Source: CAZTEB01 sp964612735
GTDB taxonomy: Bacteria; Patescibacteriota; Microgenomatia; UBA1400; PJMF01
Direction of reading: 5' to 3'
DNA length: 8,608 nucleotides
NCBI GenBank assembly: GCA_964612735.1
Contig: CAZTEB010000040.1
Location: 1-8,608, forward strand
The translations under genes and the position numbers were made by a program. Of the stretch, positions 8,039 through 8,608 are shown piece after piece (positions within the stretch are counted from its first letter, which is position 1; each line of letters opens with the position of its first letter). Under the pieces are notes generated by a model. The model was not told the origin of the DNA, ran no database searches, and was given only the letters and a program-made list of their open reading frames with translations.

Positions 8039-8088
8039 GGGTGTGTAGCTCAGTTGGTTAGAGCGTCCCGCAAAGCGGGAAGGTCCTT
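8039..8088 (+). pseudogene. tRNA-like gene, 5' part only (broken in the T arm)
   Basis: The first 27 bases are identical to the start of the tRNA-Ile at 8147: acceptor GGGTGTG, D arm GCTC-AGTTGGTTA-GAGC, then G. The anticodon arm is replaced by TCCCGCAAAGCGGGA, a 5-bp stem with a five-base loop (or 6 bp with AAA). A normal loop has seven bases, so there is no proper anticodon. After AGGTCCTT the sequence changes to AATTTAAACAATAAAGC, where an intact gene would have a T arm and the 3' acceptor strand CACACCC; neither is present. Faint agreement (TT, AA, AAGC at matching places) could be a decayed T arm. It cannot fold as a tRNA alone. The missing 3' half matches 8469-8519. Confidence 0.75.
8060..8088 (+). 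repeat. Direct repeat, left copy (29 bp, perfect)
   Basis: It is identical to 8469-8497, 409 bp downstream. It runs from the end of the D arm through the TCCCGCAAAGCGGGA hairpin to AGGTCCTT. To the left this copy is joined to the tRNA 5' half; to the right it runs into unrelated AT-rich sequence. Confidence 0.95.
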
Positions 8089-8146
8089 AATTTAAACAAT
8101 AAAGCTACTGGTATACGTAAAAAGAAGTACATTAAAACAACAACAC

Positions 8147-8220
8147 GGGTGTGTAGCTCAGTTGGTTAGAGCGCAGTCCTGATAAGACTGAGGTCCTTGG
8201 TTCAAATCCAAGCACACCCA
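8147..8220 (+). tRNA. tRNA-Ile (GAT anticodon)
   Basis: A full 74-base cloverleaf is present. The acceptor GGGTGTG pairs with CACACCC (8213-8219), with discriminator A8220. The D arm is GCTC-AGTTGGTTA-GAGC. The anticodon arm is CAGTC-CTGATAA-GACTG with anticodon GAT at 8181-8183. The variable region is AGGTC and the T arm CTTGG-TTCAAAT-CCAAG. CCA is not encoded. It lies about 3 kb from 16S instead of in a 16S-23S spacer, where tRNA-Ile(GAU) is often found. The T run at 8224-8229 after it may help end transcription, and the GIY-YIG start codon lies ten bases past its 3' end. Confidence 0.97.
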
Positions 8221-8229
8221 CCCTTTTTT

Positions 8230-8469
8230 ATGTACGTTACCTACATACTCAAAAGTCTCAAATCAGGTAGGCACTACATTGGGTCTACAGAAGATATTGA
8301 TCGGAGACTCTCACTTCACAACTCAGGAAAAGTCAGTGCAACAAGGAACAAAGGACCTTGGTTAGTAATCCATTCAGAGTCCTACCAAACTAGAAAAGAA
8401 GCATATCAGAGAGAGCAAAAAATCAAATCTTACAAAGGTGGCACTCATTTCAAACAACTAATTGACTGA
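8230..8469 (+). CDS. Small GIY-YIG nuclease domain protein (UPF0213/YhbQ-like)
   Basis: This is a 79-residue single-domain protein. MYVTYILKS carries the 'GIY' strand as TYI, followed by HYIGST (16-20) with the YIG motif. DIDRRLSLHN (22-31) has the conserved R26 and H30. E50 in IHSESY and E62 in REQKIKSYKG match the C-terminal conserved glutamates; E62 is the likely metal ligand. It has no extra DNA-binding domain. GIY-YIG domains cut DNA in homing endonucleases, UvrC and others; the role of these stand-alone forms is unsettled. The ATG at 8230 is preferred over a TTG at 8197, which lies inside the tRNA-Ile gene. The gene fits tightly between tRNA-Ile and the tRNA 3' half: its TGA ends on the first base of the right direct repeat. 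No ribosome-binding site is visible. Confidence 0.85.
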   Translation: MYVTYILKSLKSGRHYIGSTEDIDRRLSLHNSGKVSATRNKGPWLVIHSESYQTRKEAYQREQKIKSYKGGTHFKQLID

Positions 8470-8497
8470 GAGCGTCCCGCAAAGCGGGAAGGTCCTT
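8469..8497 (+). repeat. Direct repeat, right copy (29 bp, perfect)
   Basis: It is identical to 8060-8088. The GIY-YIG stop codon overlaps its first base. To the right it continues into an intact T arm and the acceptor 3' strand. Confidence 0.95.
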
Positions 8498-8519
8498 GGT
8501 TCGAATCCAAGCACACCCA
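8469..8519 (+). pseudogene. tRNA-like gene, 3' part only
   Basis: It has the D-stem 3' strand GAGC, the hairpin TCCCGCAAAGCGGGA, AGGTC, an intact T arm CTTGG-TTCGAAT-CCAAG, acceptor strand CACACCC (8512-8518) and discriminator A8519. The acceptor 5' strand and the start of the D arm are absent, replaced by the end of the GIY-YIG gene. T arm and acceptor match tRNA-Ile except for TTCGAAT instead of TTCAAAT. It cannot form a tRNA on its own. Confidence 0.75.
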
Positions 8520-8524
8520 CATTT

Positions 8525-8608
8525 TTACTTTTCCTCAGAAATCCTCATCATCTCTCTAAGTAATTGATCATCTTGCTCATGAAGCTCCCACATTTCTTTT
8601 TGAAGAGC
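8525..8608 (-). CDS. C-terminal end of an unrecognised protein (partial)
   Basis: An open minus-strand frame enters from the right edge and ends at TAA (8527-8525), giving 27 residues: ALQKEMWELHEQ, then DDQLLREMMRISEEK. It is rich in E, K, Q, L and M, typical of an amphipathic or coiled-coil helix. It converges on the tRNA array, five bases from the tRNA 3' fragment. A short frame can be open by chance, but the helical composition and natural stop position favour coding. Family unknown. Confidence 0.45.
   Translation of the reverse strand, partial: ALQKEMWELHEQDDQLLREMMRISEEK

Larger units (their letters stand above)
8089..8497 (+). mobile_element. Candidate tRNA-targeted GIY-YIG cassette (409 bp)
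   Basis: This spans one repeat unit: a 58-bp AT-rich spacer, the tRNA-Ile gene, the GIY-YIG gene and the right repeat. Removing it by recombination between the 29-bp repeats would join 8039-8088 to 8498-8519 and restore a complete acceptor stem, D arm and T arm. That is the expected layout for something inserted in, or recombined between, tRNA-like genes. There is no integrase gene; the only enzyme is the small nuclease. Unequal recombination in a tRNA tandem array is an alternative. Confidence 0.4.

Noticed and set aside
8197..8229. Upstream TTG start for the GIY-YIG gene
   Set aside because: It lies within the tRNA-Ile gene; the residues before MYVTYIL are readthrough of the T arm and acceptor stem.
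8089..8497. Group I intron in a tRNA
   Set aside because: No recognisable P/Q/R/S core, the interior holds a complete tRNA gene, and the boundaries are direct repeats, which splicing would not need.
8060..8497. CRISPR-like array
   Set aside because: Only two repeat copies, 409 bp apart, both parts of tRNA-like sequence; no spacers or cas genes.
8039..8519. Trans-spliced split tRNA made from the two halves
   Set aside because: Both halves carry the same whole hairpin and part of the D stem, so they overlap instead of complementing each other, and the loop cannot hold a normal anticodon.

Overview
The window looks like chromosome from a member of the Candidate Phyla Radiation (Patescibacteria). 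The evidence is a short 16S rRNA (about 1.49 kb) with several departures from bacterial consensus, compact genes, a TruB without room for the usual C-terminal PUA domain, and few Shine-Dalgarno sites. TGA is used as an ordinary stop, which argues against Gracilibacteria/SR1, where it encodes glycine. I cannot name the lineage more precisely from sequence alone.

Left part (1-3300). The window opens in the last codons of a RimB-like (PF05618) retropepsin gene. This overlaps by four bases a DUF1704/MATCAP-type HExxxH metallopeptidase gene; the two look translationally coupled and may trim peptide tails. Next come two tRNA-modification genes, truB (pseudouridine 55) and mnmA (2-thiouridine 34). 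They overlap or nearly overlap, and each has a -10-like hexamer placed for a leaderless mRNA. A small unrecognised gene on the minus strand converges on mnmA.

Middle (3300-5330). A solitary 16S rRNA unit has its own near-consensus promoter, a terminator-like hairpin in the leader, a 25-bp gap-free pairing stalk around the mature rRNA (the RNase III substrate), and an intrinsic terminator. No 23S, 5S or spacer tRNA follows, so the 16S gene is unlinked. The rRNA has a rewritten 530 loop and changes in the decoding region, partly compensated by covarying bases.

Right part (5330-8608). clpB sits behind a CIRCE-type (HrcA) operator and a promoter; a 10-N assembly gap lies just before its start codon. 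After clpB comes an unusual array: a tRNA-like gene broken in the T arm, an intact tRNA-Ile(GAU), a 79-residue GIY-YIG nuclease gene, and the 3' half of a second tRNA-like gene. The two broken tRNA pieces share a 29-bp perfect direct repeat 409 bp apart. Recombination between the repeats would join them into one complete tRNA-like gene, so the segment looks like a small tRNA-targeted cassette; this is the most interesting part of the window. The window ends in the C-terminus of an unrecognised minus-strand gene.
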